Shown piece by piece: positions 7,901-16,616 of a DNA stretch of 35,424 nt. The translations under genes and the position numbers were made by a program. The notes beneath the pieces were generated by a model. It had not been told where the DNA came from, did not search any database, and saw nothing but the letters and a program-made list of their open reading frames with translations. The stretch comes from an uncultured Treponema sp. (GTDB taxonomy: Bacteria > Spirochaetota > Spirochaetia > Treponematales > Treponemataceae). The DNA lies in assembly GCA_900319625.1 (NCBI GenBank), contig ONPD01000015.1, positions 1 to 35,424 of the forward strand, read 5' to 3'. Every line of letters begins with the position of its first letter. Within the stretch, counting starts at the first letter, position 1.

Positions 7901-9512
7901 CGCTCAGTTTGTAAGCGAGATGGCAAATCTTGAGCTTGTTCAGCTTACCTCATTCGGCTGCGGTCTTGATGCCGTAACTGCCGATCAGGTTGATGAAATT
8001 TTGCGCGCTAAAAACCGCATGTACACTCTTATCAAAATTGATGAGGGAAGTAACCTGGGGGCGGTTCGAATCCGAATCCGTTCTTTGATTGCGGCTGTAA
8101 AGGCCCGCAGAAGAAACCGCCGTCACCTTGAAGAAAAAACTTCGGCCTATAACCGCGTTGTATTCACAAAAGAAATGAAGTACACTCACACGATTATCGG
8201 CCCTCAGATGTCGCCAATCCACTTCCGCATTTTGCAGAAGGCCTTCCGCAGCGGCGGCTACAATTTTGTGGTACTGGACGCTGTAGATCCTAAGGCAATT
8301 GATGCAGGACTCCGCTATGTAAATAACGACGCCTGCTATCCGTCGCTTCTTGTTGCCGGTCAGATGATTTCTGCCCTTGAAAGCGGAAAATATGACATTG
8401 ATAAGGTTGCCCTGATTATTACTCAGACTGGTGGTGGTTGCCGCGCAACAAACTACATTGGATTTATCCGCCGTGCCTTGAATGACGCGGGATGGGGACA
8501 GGTTCCTGTTCTTTCTTTGAGTGCCCAGGGCTTTGAAAAGAATCCGGGTTTTAAGCTTACACCGCGCCTTGTTGATAACCTTATCAAGGCTCTTGTTGTA
8601 GGTGATGTTCTTATGCGCGTTCTCTACCGTGTTCGTCCTTACGAGGAAGTTCCGGGCAGCGCAAACCAGATGTACGAAAAATGGAATGCCAAGGCAGAAG
8701 CAATGTTTGAAAAGCATGTTTCTTTTGCCCGCTTCAACCGCCTTGTTCGCAATATCATTAAGGATTTTGATAACCTTCCGCTTAAGCCAATTAAAAAGCC
8801 TCGCGTTGGTGTTGTCGGAGAAATCCTTGTTAAATTTCATCCGACTGCAAACAATCAGATTGTTGATACAATCGAAAAAGAGGGTGCAGAGTGTGTTATG
8901 CCTGATTTGCTGGACTTCTTCTTCTACACCTTTGCAACCGGTATTTTCCGCCATCAGCAGCTGGCCTTCCCTAAGAAAACTGAGCGCAATGCCCGTCTTC
9001 TTGTATGGGGACTGGATCTTTACCGCCGCAAGATGAAGAAATATCTGAATAAGAGCCGCCGTTTTGAAGCGCCTAACTCAATCTACCAGATGATGAAGGG
9101 CGTTGACGACATCGTTCAGATTGGAAATATCACCGGTGAAGGCTGGTTCTTAACTGCCGAAATGGTTGAGCTTATCAACGAGGGAGCTCCAAGCATTGCC
9201 TGCGTTCAGCCTTTTGCCTGTCTGCCTAACCACGTAACTGGAAAGGGTATGATAAAAGAGCTTCGCCGCCGCTTCCCGGATGCGAATATTTCTGCAATCG
9301 ACTACGACCCGGGCAGCTCGGAAGTAAACCAGCTTAACCGCTTGAAGCTGCTTCTTTCTAATGCGCCGGTAGGACGCCATCCGGACGAAGTTGGAAATGA
9401 CGGCATGATCCGCATGCCGGATGGAAGCCTTGTAAAAGCTGAAGTTCGCGCCGCAGAAGGAAATACCGGCTTTACTGATACGGATCCGGCAGAGGAAAGC
9501 TCGACTAAGTAG
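4992..9512 (+). CDS. Double 2-hydroxyacyl-CoA dehydratase activase fused to DUF2229/dehydratase-like region
   Basis: A 1506-residue protein. Two BcrAD/BadF/HgdC-type ASKHA ATPase domains come first: GIDVGSTT at 12-19 with Cys136 and Cys175, and GLDAGSTT at 343-350 with Cys465 and Cys504. In each, the two cysteines are 39 residues apart, the spacing of the [4Fe-4S] ligands of HgdC (Cys127/Cys166). A four-cysteine cluster follows (Cys640, 643, 647, 669), then a DUF2229-like segment (VGIPRVLNMYENYPLW) and a C-terminal HgdB-like region with further conserved Cys (NNDACYPSL, TQTGGGCRATNY). Known HgdC enzymes use ATP to push electrons into a dehydratase; this fused family has no established substrate. 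No separate dehydratase subunits are nearby. The ATG at 4992 is set by a promoter that leaves almost no leader. Confidence 0.85.
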   Translation: MANNEIIPLRMGIDVGSTTVKVAILDHDDKLIYGDYQRHRADIRSTIIKVVNQALDDIEKKFEAGENQTLTVKVTGSGGLSVSHWLNIPFIQEVIAATTAVKKIIPQTDVVIELGGEDAKITYFKGGVEQRMNGTCAGGTGAFIDQMAALLETDANGLNELSKNAKQIYPIAARCGVFAKTDIQPLINEGARKEDIAASIYQAVVNQTISGLACGKPIRGHVAFLGGPLHFMDQLRYRFIETLKLKEDEIIVPEDSQLFVASGSAFSAERKFTGDSAENFHFPTIKEFRESLKNLVGAELSEVQRLPPLFKNQAELDEFKARHAQEKAKRGDLKSVKEPVFLGLDAGSTTTKAVLIDQEGAILWDFYAHNQGNPVELAVKVLKELYAQLPSDAYIGRAVSTGYGEVLFQSAFNVDAGEVETITHFRAADFFVPGVEFLLDIGGQDMKCLRMKDGAITSIQLNEACSSGCGSFLDNFARTMGMDVKDFSKIALMAEKPVDLGSRCTVFMNSRVKQAQKEGSSVADISAGLSYSVIKNALFKVIKLRKASDIGTKVVVQGGTFNNDAVLRAFENISGVNVFRPDVAGLMGAYGSALIAYDQWRDLTAPQPGEPEDTVHEVHSNIATLADLESFHVDLELRRCGKCQNNCLLTINTFKTESATRTFITGNRCEKGAEIEGVQVLAASDKNKSLDDDAGPLPNLFDWKYKRLFSYVPRKAEDAPMGDVGIPRVLNMYENYPLWFTFFNELGFRVRLSQRSSRKVYEKGIETIPSESVCYPGKISHGHVESLLQQGVKFIFYPCAPYELKEDSGAGNHYNCPIVTSYPEVLRNNVDALRQDDSILYMDPFLPIYDKPRLQERLCEEMLPKFPKLTREAIYDAVEKAWAEQEKFRADVRKAGEDALEEIITKGGSGIVLSGRPYHLDPEINHGIPELINGLGLAVLTEDSVAHLGKIERPLRIIDQWVYHNRLYRAAQFVSEMANLELVQLTSFGCGLDAVTADQVDEILRAKNRMYTLIKIDEGSNLGAVRIRIRSLIAAVKARRRNRRHLEEKTSAYNRVVFTKEMKYTHTIIGPQMSPIHFRILQKAFRSGGYNFVVLDAVDPKAIDAGLRYVNNDACYPSLLVAGQMISALESGKYDIDKVALIITQTGGGCRATNYIGFIRRALNDAGWGQVPVLSLSAQGFEKNPGFKLTPRLVDNLIKALVVGDVLMRVLYRVRPYEEVPGSANQMYEKWNAKAEAMFEKHVSFARFNRLVRNIIKDFDNLPLKPIKKPRVGVVGEILVKFHPTANNQIVDTIEKEGAECVMPDLLDFFFYTFATGIFRHQQLAFPKKTERNARLLVWGLDLYRRKMKKYLNKSRRFEAPNSIYQMMKGVDDIVQIGNITGEGWFLTAEMVELINEGAPSIACVQPFACLPNHVTGKGMIKELRRRFPDANISAIDYDPGSSEVNQLNRLKLLLSNAPVGRHPDEVGNDGMIRMPDGSLVKAEVRAAEGNTGFTDTDPAEESSTK

Positions 9513-9566
9513 GGGGAATGTGCGGGCGCCGGGAGTGTCCGCCATTGGCCAGGGAGGATAAAAAAA

Positions 9567-10949
9567 ATGACAAAGAAAGTTTTTATAACATTTTTGTGTT
9601 TATTTTTAAGCGTTTTTACCAGGCTTTTTGCCGCATACAATTCCCTGGGAATCCCTGATTCTTCAGAAATTCGCGTAAGCCTGCGAGAGTCCTGGTTTGA
9701 AGCCCCCCTGTCTCTTGTCCGTACAAATAATGCCTTTGAAACACGTAATCAGATTGGCCAGGAATTTCAGGTTCGGCTTGAAGAGGATGACAAATATTTT
9801 TATATTTTTGTTTCCCCTCACACAACTCTTACGGTAAATGTTTTTACAAGTAAGAAAACTTATACCGAACAGCAGGATTATTATCCGGGGGATGTTGCCG
9901 GAAGCTTTGTACTTATCCGCGATAAAAAGACTGAAGAGCCCCTTTGTGCCCGTTACTACTTTTTAAAGGACTCCGGCGTTTATGTTCAGTTTACTCCCTA
10001 CGGAAAAGCCGCTTTAGCAGATCTTGTAATTTTTGAAAATTATGCTGCCCGCGGAGTTGCAACAGGACTGCCATTTTCTTATTTCTATTCCGCTTCAATT
10101 GAAGATGTGATGAGCGTTACAAAGAACAAGCTTCCCTGGTCTTATGTTCTTACCTCTCAGAATGAATATCACGCAATCCGCCAGATGACAACTCTTATAG
10201 ATGAAACACTGCCTTCAATTATGTACTGCGCCGATGCAATGTATGATGAAGACGGTAAGATGATTCACGTTCGTGACGGAAGGCCCTTCCTTTATGAAGA
10301 GCTGGGACAGACTGAAGTTAATAAATCAATCTTCCTGTCTTCGGCAGGCTTCTTAAAATGGATTTGTGACGGCCTTGTTGAACCAATTGCCGGAAGCCTT
10401 TTAAAACGCGAGCCTCTGGTAAAAGAAACAATTGCTGATAAAGGAACCGGGCGAAAGGGTGTTCTTGGTCAGAAGTATGATTTATATTTTGGTCTCAACT
10501 GGATAAGAAATCTTGCTTCGGCTGTTATTTCGGTTTATGCAAATAAAAATTATCTGTTTAATCAGTCCGGAGTTGACGTTACAATCAATCCTTTTTCAGC
10601 CTCAATCACAAAGGACGGAATTTCAAGCACTGTAACCTTTGTTGAAAATACCGGTTATAGAAGTGAGGTAATGAAGTCTCTTCTGTATGTGCTTGCAGCT
10701 ACTAATCCCGATACCTTCTACCTTGGCGCAATCCGCGAAACAGACCGCTCGGTTACCCCTGAGGTTTCGGTTTTCAATCAGAATGCGGCTTTCTTTCCTT
10801 ATTTTATGGATAACGGAGCTTTTGACTGTCTTGTTTTTATGAACGGCAGAAAAATGACTCTTGATACATTCCTTCAGACTTATAAGGACAGTTTTGTTTA
10901 TTTGACCAGAGTAAAAGCCAGTGAACAGTTTTTCCCGGTAAAAAATTAG
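9567..10949 (+). CDS. Secreted protein of unknown function
   Basis: A 460-residue protein with an N-terminal signal peptide (hydrophobic stretch from residue 5, cleavage near LFA-AYN at 22). I do not recognise the family. The mature part is a mixed alpha/beta sequence with many aromatic residues, without repeats, TM segments or a lipobox, so a periplasmic or surface location is likely. GGGAGG lies 9 bases before the ATG. It begins a long same-strand run: the next gene starts 21 bases after its stop, so it may be an accessory part of the envelope machine encoded downstream. Confidence 0.7.
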   Translation: MTKKVFITFLCLFLSVFTRLFAAYNSLGIPDSSEIRVSLRESWFEAPLSLVRTNNAFETRNQIGQEFQVRLEEDDKYFYIFVSPHTTLTVNVFTSKKTYTEQQDYYPGDVAGSFVLIRDKKTEEPLCARYYFLKDSGVYVQFTPYGKAALADLVIFENYAARGVATGLPFSYFYSASIEDVMSVTKNKLPWSYVLTSQNEYHAIRQMTTLIDETLPSIMYCADAMYDEDGKMIHVRDGRPFLYEELGQTEVNKSIFLSSAGFLKWICDGLVEPIAGSLLKREPLVKETIADKGTGRKGVLGQKYDLYFGLNWIRNLASAVISVYANKNYLFNQSGVDVTINPFSASITKDGISSTVTFVENTGYRSEVMKSLLYVLAATNPDTFYLGAIRETDRSVTPEVSVFNQNAAFFPYFMDNGAFDCLVFMNGRKMTLDTFLQTYKDSFVYLTRVKASEQFFPVKN

Positions 10950-10970
10950 AAATCAGAACAAGAATATAAT

Positions 10971-13856
10971 ATGAAGAAAATAAATAAAAAAAACATTGCA
11001 ATTTGCTTTATGCTTGTTTCTTTTGCGGGCAGTATTTTTTGTCAGACTCAGAATGTGACAGAAGCTTCTCTTTATAATGAAATTAATTCGGCTTATGCGA
11101 CCGGATTTCTTCCTGGTGTTATAGAAAAAGCTTCTGATTTTGAAAGGCAGTATCCTGAATCTGCCTACATAAATGATGTGCGCCTGCAGAAAGCCCGTGC
11201 CCTTGTCCGGGCAGGTCAGAATGATTCAGCAATTGAAACTCTTGCTTCTCTTAAAGAGTCTCCTGAAACTTATTTTCTGCTGGGCCGTGCTTATTATGAA
11301 AAAGGGATGTATAAAAATGCCCTTAATTCCTTTTATAAATCTGCAAAACTTATGAAAACAGCCTCGGACGGCTCGGATGATTCTCTTTTTTATGGTCAGA
11401 GCCTTTTGTATGCCGGACGAATTTATTTTAATACGGATGATTATAAGGCTGCCATTCCGAATTTTGAATACGTAGTTACAAACGGCAATCGTTTTAATCA
11501 GGCTGATTTTAATGAGGCTTTGCAGAAACTTATCATTTCCTACAACGAAACAAATCAGGGTAAAAAATCGGTTGAGCTTTTTTCAAATCTTTCCAAATCT
11601 GATTTTGACCCCGTCTTTTATTATACAACTGCCGTTTATGCGGGGCAGGGCTATGAAAGCCTGAAAGAATATCAGAAGGCTTATGACCTTTACTGTCAGG
11701 TAATTGATGCAAAAATTGAAAGCCTTTCTGTAATTGCCCTTAAAAAAGCATATCTGCTTGCTGACCAGAAAAAGGTTCCTGTAAATCCCGGCGAGGTTTT
11801 CAGCCGAAATACCGCTTCCTTTGATAATCAGAAAGAGCTAGTCCTTGATTTCTGGATTCGCCTTGGAATCGACGAGTTTAATGCAAAAAATTATGAGCTT
11901 TCCCTTGAATATCTTATGAATGCGGAGCATCTTCTGGACCAGGGGGTAAAAGGGGACGAGGCTTTAATCTGGCTTTACCGGGCAAAAATTGTTCTGGAAA
12001 CCCAGACAGACGCCAAGACCCTTCTTCTTGAAAAAAATGAGTTTGAAAAGCGCTTGGATCTCTTTAAAAAATCAAAAACAGAAGATATTCTGGATGCCTA
12101 TTATTCAACTTTGCTTCAGTTTAATGTTCTTTTGAAGAACTGGGAGCAGGTTCAGACAGTTTTTGCCCAGATTAAAAATCCTGATGTAAAGGCCTCCTAC
12201 CACGCCGCTACTGTTTTCTACAATAAAAAAGATTATGCCGGCGCTCAGAAAATCCTTGAAAAATATGCTTCAGACAGCGCAAGTAAAAAACTTAATGCTT
12301 CCTGCTGGCTCAAACTTAATAATGCCCAGAAGGCTGGCGCTTTGTATGCAGAGCTTGAAAAAGAAGGGGCCCTTGATGAACAGTCATCTCTTGAGTATTC
12401 AAAGGCCTTGTTTTTGACTAAGCATTATTCTGCGGCTTATGAAAAGGCAAAAAATCTGAAGGAAGCAAAAGCTGCCTATATCTGCGGGCTTTGCCTTATA
12501 AATCTTAGAAAATGGAACCAGGCAAGAGGCAGTTTTAATGCCTACATCAAAACTGATTCTTCTGCGCCTGATTTTCTTTATCTTTCTTTCTTCTATAAAG
12601 GCTATGCGGAATATAATCTTGCAGAATTTAAAAATTCCTATGCTTCATTTGTCCGCTTTACAAGTGAAGCTCCTCTGGAATTAAAAAAATATATCCGCCA
12701 GTCTTATGATTTTGCAGTAAAAAGTGCCCTGCAGAACGGAGACCTTAAAAATGCCTCCCTGCAGGCGGAAAAACTCGTAAAAATCTCTGATACGAAGGAA
12801 GAAAAGCAGGAAGCCCTTCTTTTGAATGCCCAGATTTATGCAGATTCGGGAAATCCTCAGAAGGCTGTGGAAACTCTTGAACCTTATGCGGCTGAAAAAT
12901 CAGATTTTGCCCTTCAGGCTCTTTATCAGATTGCCCAGATTTATGAAAAGCAGGGGCAGACAGGGCTGGCAGAGGCAAATCTTGAAAAAATCATCTCAAA
13001 ATCGCCTCGTTCTTCTTATGCAGAAGAAGCCTGCTACCATGGAGGCGAGATTTATTACTCAAAAAAAGAATATTCTGCGGCAGAAAACCGCTTTAATAAA
13101 TATATTTACAAATACGCTGACGGAAAATATGCCGACGCGGCTCTTTTTTACTGTGCTGACTGCAATTACCGTCTTTCTTCCTATGAAAAGGCAATTATGC
13201 TCTGCGAAATGTTTATCAAAAAGTTCCCCAAGAGCATTTATTCCTACGGTGTTTATACAACTCTTTTGAACTCTTACAACGACGAGCAGGATTATGAAAA
13301 TGCACTTGCCGCTGCCCAGGAGCTTCTTGCTAACTTCCCGGATCAGGCCGCAGGTGACGGAATCGGGAAAAAGGCTGCAGAGCTTAAGCGTCTTGTTTCA
13401 GGCGCAGACAAGCAGATTGCCCAGAAGCAGAATGAATTTGATAAGGCAGGCGGTGTAAAAACGAAGGAAGGACGAAAAATCGCTTCAGAGCTTGTTAAGC
13501 TTTACCTCAGAAGCCCTGATACAGAAGCAGAGGGAATTAAGCTTGCAAAAGAAATTGCGGCGCTTCAGAAAGGTGATGATGAAAAAGAGCTTTATGCCCA
13601 GAATACAAGTCTGCTTGCCGAATATAATCGGAAAAATAACAATAATAATGATGCTGCCCAGGAATTTATTGAGGCGGCAACAGCCTACAGAGCCTGTGGA
13701 AACGCAGAAAAGGCTGCAGAAAGCCTCTACAGCGCCGCAGATGCTTTTATGGCTGCAAAATTAAAAGGAGATGCCCGCGAAACTGCAAAAACTCTTAAGG
13801 AATTGTATCCTCAGAGCCATTACGCGGTTTCTGTAGACAGGATAACAGGGAATTAG
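10971..13856 (+). CDS. Large periplasmic TPR-repeat protein
   Basis: A 961-residue protein with a signal peptide (hydrophobic core at residues 10-24, cleavage near IFCQTQ; the Cys at 25 could alternatively be a lipobox, though the -3 to -1 residues SIF are not ideal). Nearly all the rest is tetratricopeptide-like helical repeats, with typical segments such as YFLLGRAYYEKGMYKNALNS, and YbgF/BamD-like repeats near residues 650-780 (YAEEACYHGGEIYYSKKEYS). The ATG has only a weak ribosome site, so translational coupling to the upstream gene is likely. The next gene starts three bases after its stop. It looks like a periplasmic scaffold joining the barrel and the ExbB/ExbD/TonB motor; that role is inferred from context. 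Confidence 0.8.
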   Translation: MKKINKKNIAICFMLVSFAGSIFCQTQNVTEASLYNEINSAYATGFLPGVIEKASDFERQYPESAYINDVRLQKARALVRAGQNDSAIETLASLKESPETYFLLGRAYYEKGMYKNALNSFYKSAKLMKTASDGSDDSLFYGQSLLYAGRIYFNTDDYKAAIPNFEYVVTNGNRFNQADFNEALQKLIISYNETNQGKKSVELFSNLSKSDFDPVFYYTTAVYAGQGYESLKEYQKAYDLYCQVIDAKIESLSVIALKKAYLLADQKKVPVNPGEVFSRNTASFDNQKELVLDFWIRLGIDEFNAKNYELSLEYLMNAEHLLDQGVKGDEALIWLYRAKIVLETQTDAKTLLLEKNEFEKRLDLFKKSKTEDILDAYYSTLLQFNVLLKNWEQVQTVFAQIKNPDVKASYHAATVFYNKKDYAGAQKILEKYASDSASKKLNASCWLKLNNAQKAGALYAELEKEGALDEQSSLEYSKALFLTKHYSAAYEKAKNLKEAKAAYICGLCLINLRKWNQARGSFNAYIKTDSSAPDFLYLSFFYKGYAEYNLAEFKNSYASFVRFTSEAPLELKKYIRQSYDFAVKSALQNGDLKNASLQAEKLVKISDTKEEKQEALLLNAQIYADSGNPQKAVETLEPYAAEKSDFALQALYQIAQIYEKQGQTGLAEANLEKIISKSPRSSYAEEACYHGGEIYYSKKEYSAAENRFNKYIYKYADGKYADAALFYCADCNYRLSSYEKAIMLCEMFIKKFPKSIYSYGVYTTLLNSYNDEQDYENALAAAQELLANFPDQAAGDGIGKKAAELKRLVSGADKQIAQKQNEFDKAGGVKTKEGRKIASELVKLYLRSPDTEAEGIKLAKEIAALQKGDDEKELYAQNTSLLAEYNRKNNNNNDAAQEFIEAATAYRACGNAEKAAESLYSAADAFMAAKLKGDARETAKTLKELYPQSHYAVSVDRITGN

Positions 13857-13859
13857 CTT

Positions 13860-15521
13860 ATGAAAAAGATTAAAAATATCAGTAAAAAATCGCTGCTTTT
13901 TTGTGTGGTAATGGGATTTTCAATTTTTGCAGGAGGGCTGTCGGCCCAGGAAGCAGAAAGCATTGAGCTTGATGATTTGACTACAGTTATAAAGTCGGGA
14001 AGCCTTGTGGCGGAAGAAGATGCCCTGCCGGATTTTTCTGATGTGGTGGAAAAGCCCAGTGGAAGCGGTTCAATAGTGCCAAAGCTGCCGGATGTAACAG
14101 TTCAGGAAAAGCCTTCGGTGGCAGACGCCTCTGCCGGCAAAAAAGAAAAATCTGTTTTTGCGGAAGGAAAGGTTGGCGGCGGATACCCGGCTTTATTCTA
14201 TGGAGATTTTTCTGTTTACCGTTTGAGCGGACAAAATCCTTTCTTTATCGGCTTTGACCATGATTCGGCGGCCGGCTATTCGGGTCATTCCTTAAAAGAC
14301 GGCTATAAAGACAGTACAACCGGAATTAATCTGAAAAAGACAATTCAGAAAAACAGGGCCCTTGTAAACCTTAAGGGAGATTATCAGGTTCTTGTAAACG
14401 GACTTCAGAATAAAGTAAACGGCATGAGTGACATTACCCAGAATGATGTGAGTGGCGGCGGTGATTTTACCTGGCAGTTTAATGATATTTTTTCTGCGGG
14501 CGCTTCCCTGAATGCTGAGTTTTACAACCGCTATTCTGCAATTACAGGTTCTGATTCCTTTGAAGATTATCTGAAAAATGTTTCTGTATTTGGAATTTCT
14601 CCTGAAGTTTTTGGAAAAGTTCATCTTAACGCCTTTACAATTGATTTTATGGGCGGCTACTGGATGGACTCAAACACAAATGATTCTATTTCAGTAAATA
14701 CAAGAAAGGTTGCTAACCGCGGTCAGTTTAAGGCCGGCTTCTCCTGGAAAAATCAGATTTTCAAGGCCTACGCAAACGTCGGGGCTGTCCTTAGTGATGC
14801 TATGAACGACAATTATATTACGGCGCCTTTTGCAATCGGTGGAAATGCTGTTTTCCCGGTAAAGTTTTCCAGCAGGAAAGCAAGCGTGGGGCTGGAAGGT
14901 GGACTTTCTGCAAAGAGAAGCCGTGTAAGCGAGCTTGAAAAGAAATATAAGTTTACCAGCCTTACCTTTATGCCTCAGGAGGTTACAGACTGGTATGTGC
15001 AGTTTGATTCATCACTTCCTGTTGGAAGCGGCTTTACTGTAAATGCCAATTTAACCTATAGAAAGACGGCCTTTGGAAACGGCTGGTGGCAGCCAGTCTA
15101 TTCTACTGCTTCTTATAAAGGCTTCTACGGCTACAGGATGTACGATATGAGCATTTTAAGCTCGACTCTTGAGCTTACATATATCTATAAAATCCTTTCG
15201 CTTAAAGCGGGCTTAAAGTCCAACTGGATTGATATTCCTGTTCTTGAATACAATCAGCTTGTAACTTTTGGTCTGGGACTGGCAAAGGAAAACGGAAAAT
15301 ACGGAGCAAACCTGAGCGCGGATTTTGGACTTGATGATGATTCTTCGGCAATTGTTCCGATTCTGAATCTTGACGGATTTGTAAAAATCACCCAGGCTGT
15401 AAGCATTGGTGCTGAAATTACAGATATAGTAAAGCTTGTAAGCGGTACAACAAGAACTTATGCAGGAGATTACATTGCAAGAAGCGGAACAGCTTCTGTA
15501 ATGGCTAAATTCTTCTTCTAA
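13860..15521 (+). CDS. Outer-membrane barrel protein with periplasmic N-terminal extension
   Basis: A 553-residue protein with a signal peptide ending near LSAQ (about residue 29), then an acidic, Pro/Ser-rich stretch of about 80 residues with two similar motifs (LPDFSDVVEKPS and LPDVTVQEKPS). From about residue 110, FAEGKVGGGYPALFYGDFSVY begins an amphipathic beta-strand region that runs to the end, terminating in MAKFFF, a BAM-type C-terminal Phe signature. I see no full TonB-receptor plug domain. It is placed between a TPR scaffold and ExbB/ExbD/TonB, so it is the likely outer-membrane client of that motor. The substrate is unknown. Confidence 0.75.
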   Translation: MKKIKNISKKSLLFCVVMGFSIFAGGLSAQEAESIELDDLTTVIKSGSLVAEEDALPDFSDVVEKPSGSGSIVPKLPDVTVQEKPSVADASAGKKEKSVFAEGKVGGGYPALFYGDFSVYRLSGQNPFFIGFDHDSAAGYSGHSLKDGYKDSTTGINLKKTIQKNRALVNLKGDYQVLVNGLQNKVNGMSDITQNDVSGGGDFTWQFNDIFSAGASLNAEFYNRYSAITGSDSFEDYLKNVSVFGISPEVFGKVHLNAFTIDFMGGYWMDSNTNDSISVNTRKVANRGQFKAGFSWKNQIFKAYANVGAVLSDAMNDNYITAPFAIGGNAVFPVKFSSRKASVGLEGGLSAKRSRVSELEKKYKFTSLTFMPQEVTDWYVQFDSSLPVGSGFTVNANLTYRKTAFGNGWWQPVYSTASYKGFYGYRMYDMSILSSTLELTYIYKILSLKAGLKSNWIDIPVLEYNQLVTFGLGLAKENGKYGANLSADFGLDDDSSAIVPILNLDGFVKITQAVSIGAEITDIVKLVSGTTRTYAGDYIARSGTASVMAKFFF

Positions 15522-15571
15522 ATCATAAAATAAACAATAAAGAGAAAAAAGATAAAACGGAGGTTTTTGAA

Positions 15572-16180
15572 ATGTTAGACAGTATTAAAGCAGGCGGAGT
15601 TTTGATGATTCCAATCATTTTGTGCGGAATCATTGCAACTTTTATTATTATTGAACGTTGTTTTTACTTTATGAATATTAAAAAGCGGGATGAAAAGCTT
15701 TTGAATGATTTGAGTGGTTCACTTGCTTCTAAAAATTTTGATGCCTGTGCGGTTGCCTGTACAGAAGCGGGAACTCCTATGGCCCAGGTTTTGAAAAAGG
15801 CCTTTGACTGCCGCCGTTACGAAGAGCGTGATCTGCGCGAGGTTGTTGAAGCTGAAATGGATTTTGTTGTTCCCCGCCTTGAACACCTTCTGACACCTCT
15901 TGGAACAATTGCAAATATCGCAACTCTTCTTGGACTTTTGGGAACTGTAACCGGTAACATCAAGGCTTTTGGTGTTCTTGGTGCCGGCGGTACAATGGGA
16001 GATCCTGCTCTTCTTGCAACTGCAATTTCTGAAGCCCTGGTAACAACTGTTGCGGGCCTTATCGTTTCAATTCCTTCTGTTGTTTTCCATAATTATTTTA
16101 TTTCACGTGTAAATCACCGCCTTGTAGAGATGGAAGCAAAGGTAACTGAAGTTCTGGTACGCCTTACCGGCCGAGTTTAA
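15572..16180 (+). CDS. exbB: ExbB/TolQ/MotA-family proton channel subunit
   Basis: A 202-residue inner-membrane protein with the family's three TM helices: about residues 8-28 (LMIPIILCGIIATFIII), about 108-130 (LGTIANIATLLGLLGTVTG) and about 145-170 (ALVTTVAGLIVSIPSVVF). The Gly/Thr-rich TM2-TM3 signature matches ExbB and TolQ. GGAGG lies 7 bases before the ATG. With ExbD it forms the pentamer-dimer that converts proton-motive force into movement of TonB. TolQ is an alternative name; the absence of tolB and pal favours the Ton assignment. Confidence 0.9.
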   Translation: MLDSIKAGGVLMIPIILCGIIATFIIIERCFYFMNIKKRDEKLLNDLSGSLASKNFDACAVACTEAGTPMAQVLKKAFDCRRYEERDLREVVEAEMDFVVPRLEHLLTPLGTIANIATLLGLLGTVTGNIKAFGVLGAGGTMGDPALLATAISEALVTTVAGLIVSIPSVVFHNYFISRVNHRLVEMEAKVTEVLVRLTGRV

Positions 16181-16202
16181 TCAGCCGAAGGAGGTTATTT
16201 AG

Positions 16203-16616
16203 ATGAGATTAAATAAAAACCGAAAGAGAATCACCTCGAACGTTGATATGACCCCTATGATCGATATCGTATTCCAGCTGATTCTCTTCTTCCTGGTTTC
16301 TACAACTTTTGCCATTCTTCCGGGAATTAAACTCAATCTTCCCGAAAGCACGACAAGCGAAGGAACTTCGATGAAAGGCATTACGATTACAGCCGAGGCA
16401 AACGGAAGTCTTTACTTCAATGAAAAAGAGGTGAATATGAAGACTCTGGGCGCCGAGCTTGTAAAATACGATACAGGCGATACAAAGAAGGTAGAATTCC
16501 CGGTTTCTCTGGAAGCTGATGCCGAGGTAAAAAACGGAACAATCGTAAAACTTTTTGACGTAATCCGGGAAAGCGGATACGCAGTAATTAATTTGAGGAC
16601 GACATCCAAAAAATGA
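16203..16616 (+). CDS. exbD: ExbD/TolR-family proton channel subunit
   Basis: A 137-residue protein with one N-terminal TM helix, starting with the family motif VDMTPMIDIVFQLILFFLV. The Asp in PMIDIVF corresponds to the proton-carrying Asp25 of E. coli ExbD. A periplasmic domain of about 90 residues follows. GGAGG lies 9 bases upstream. The stop overlaps the start of the next gene by four bases (ATGA), a coupled arrangement. Confidence 0.9.
   Translation: MRLNKNRKRITSNVDMTPMIDIVFQLILFFLVSTTFAILPGIKLNLPESTTSEGTSMKGITITAEANGSLYFNEKEVNMKTLGAELVKYDTGDTKKVEFPVSLEADAEVKNGTIVKLFDVIRESGYAVINLRTTSKK

Noticed and set aside
8063..8073. GGTTCGAATCC, resembling the T-arm of a tRNA gene
   Set aside because: It lies inside the activase reading frame and no acceptor, D or anticodon stem can be folded around it.
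7950..8954. Open frame of 334 codons on the minus strand
   Set aside because: Also antisense to the activase, with low-complexity, non-domain content and no ribosome site or promoter.
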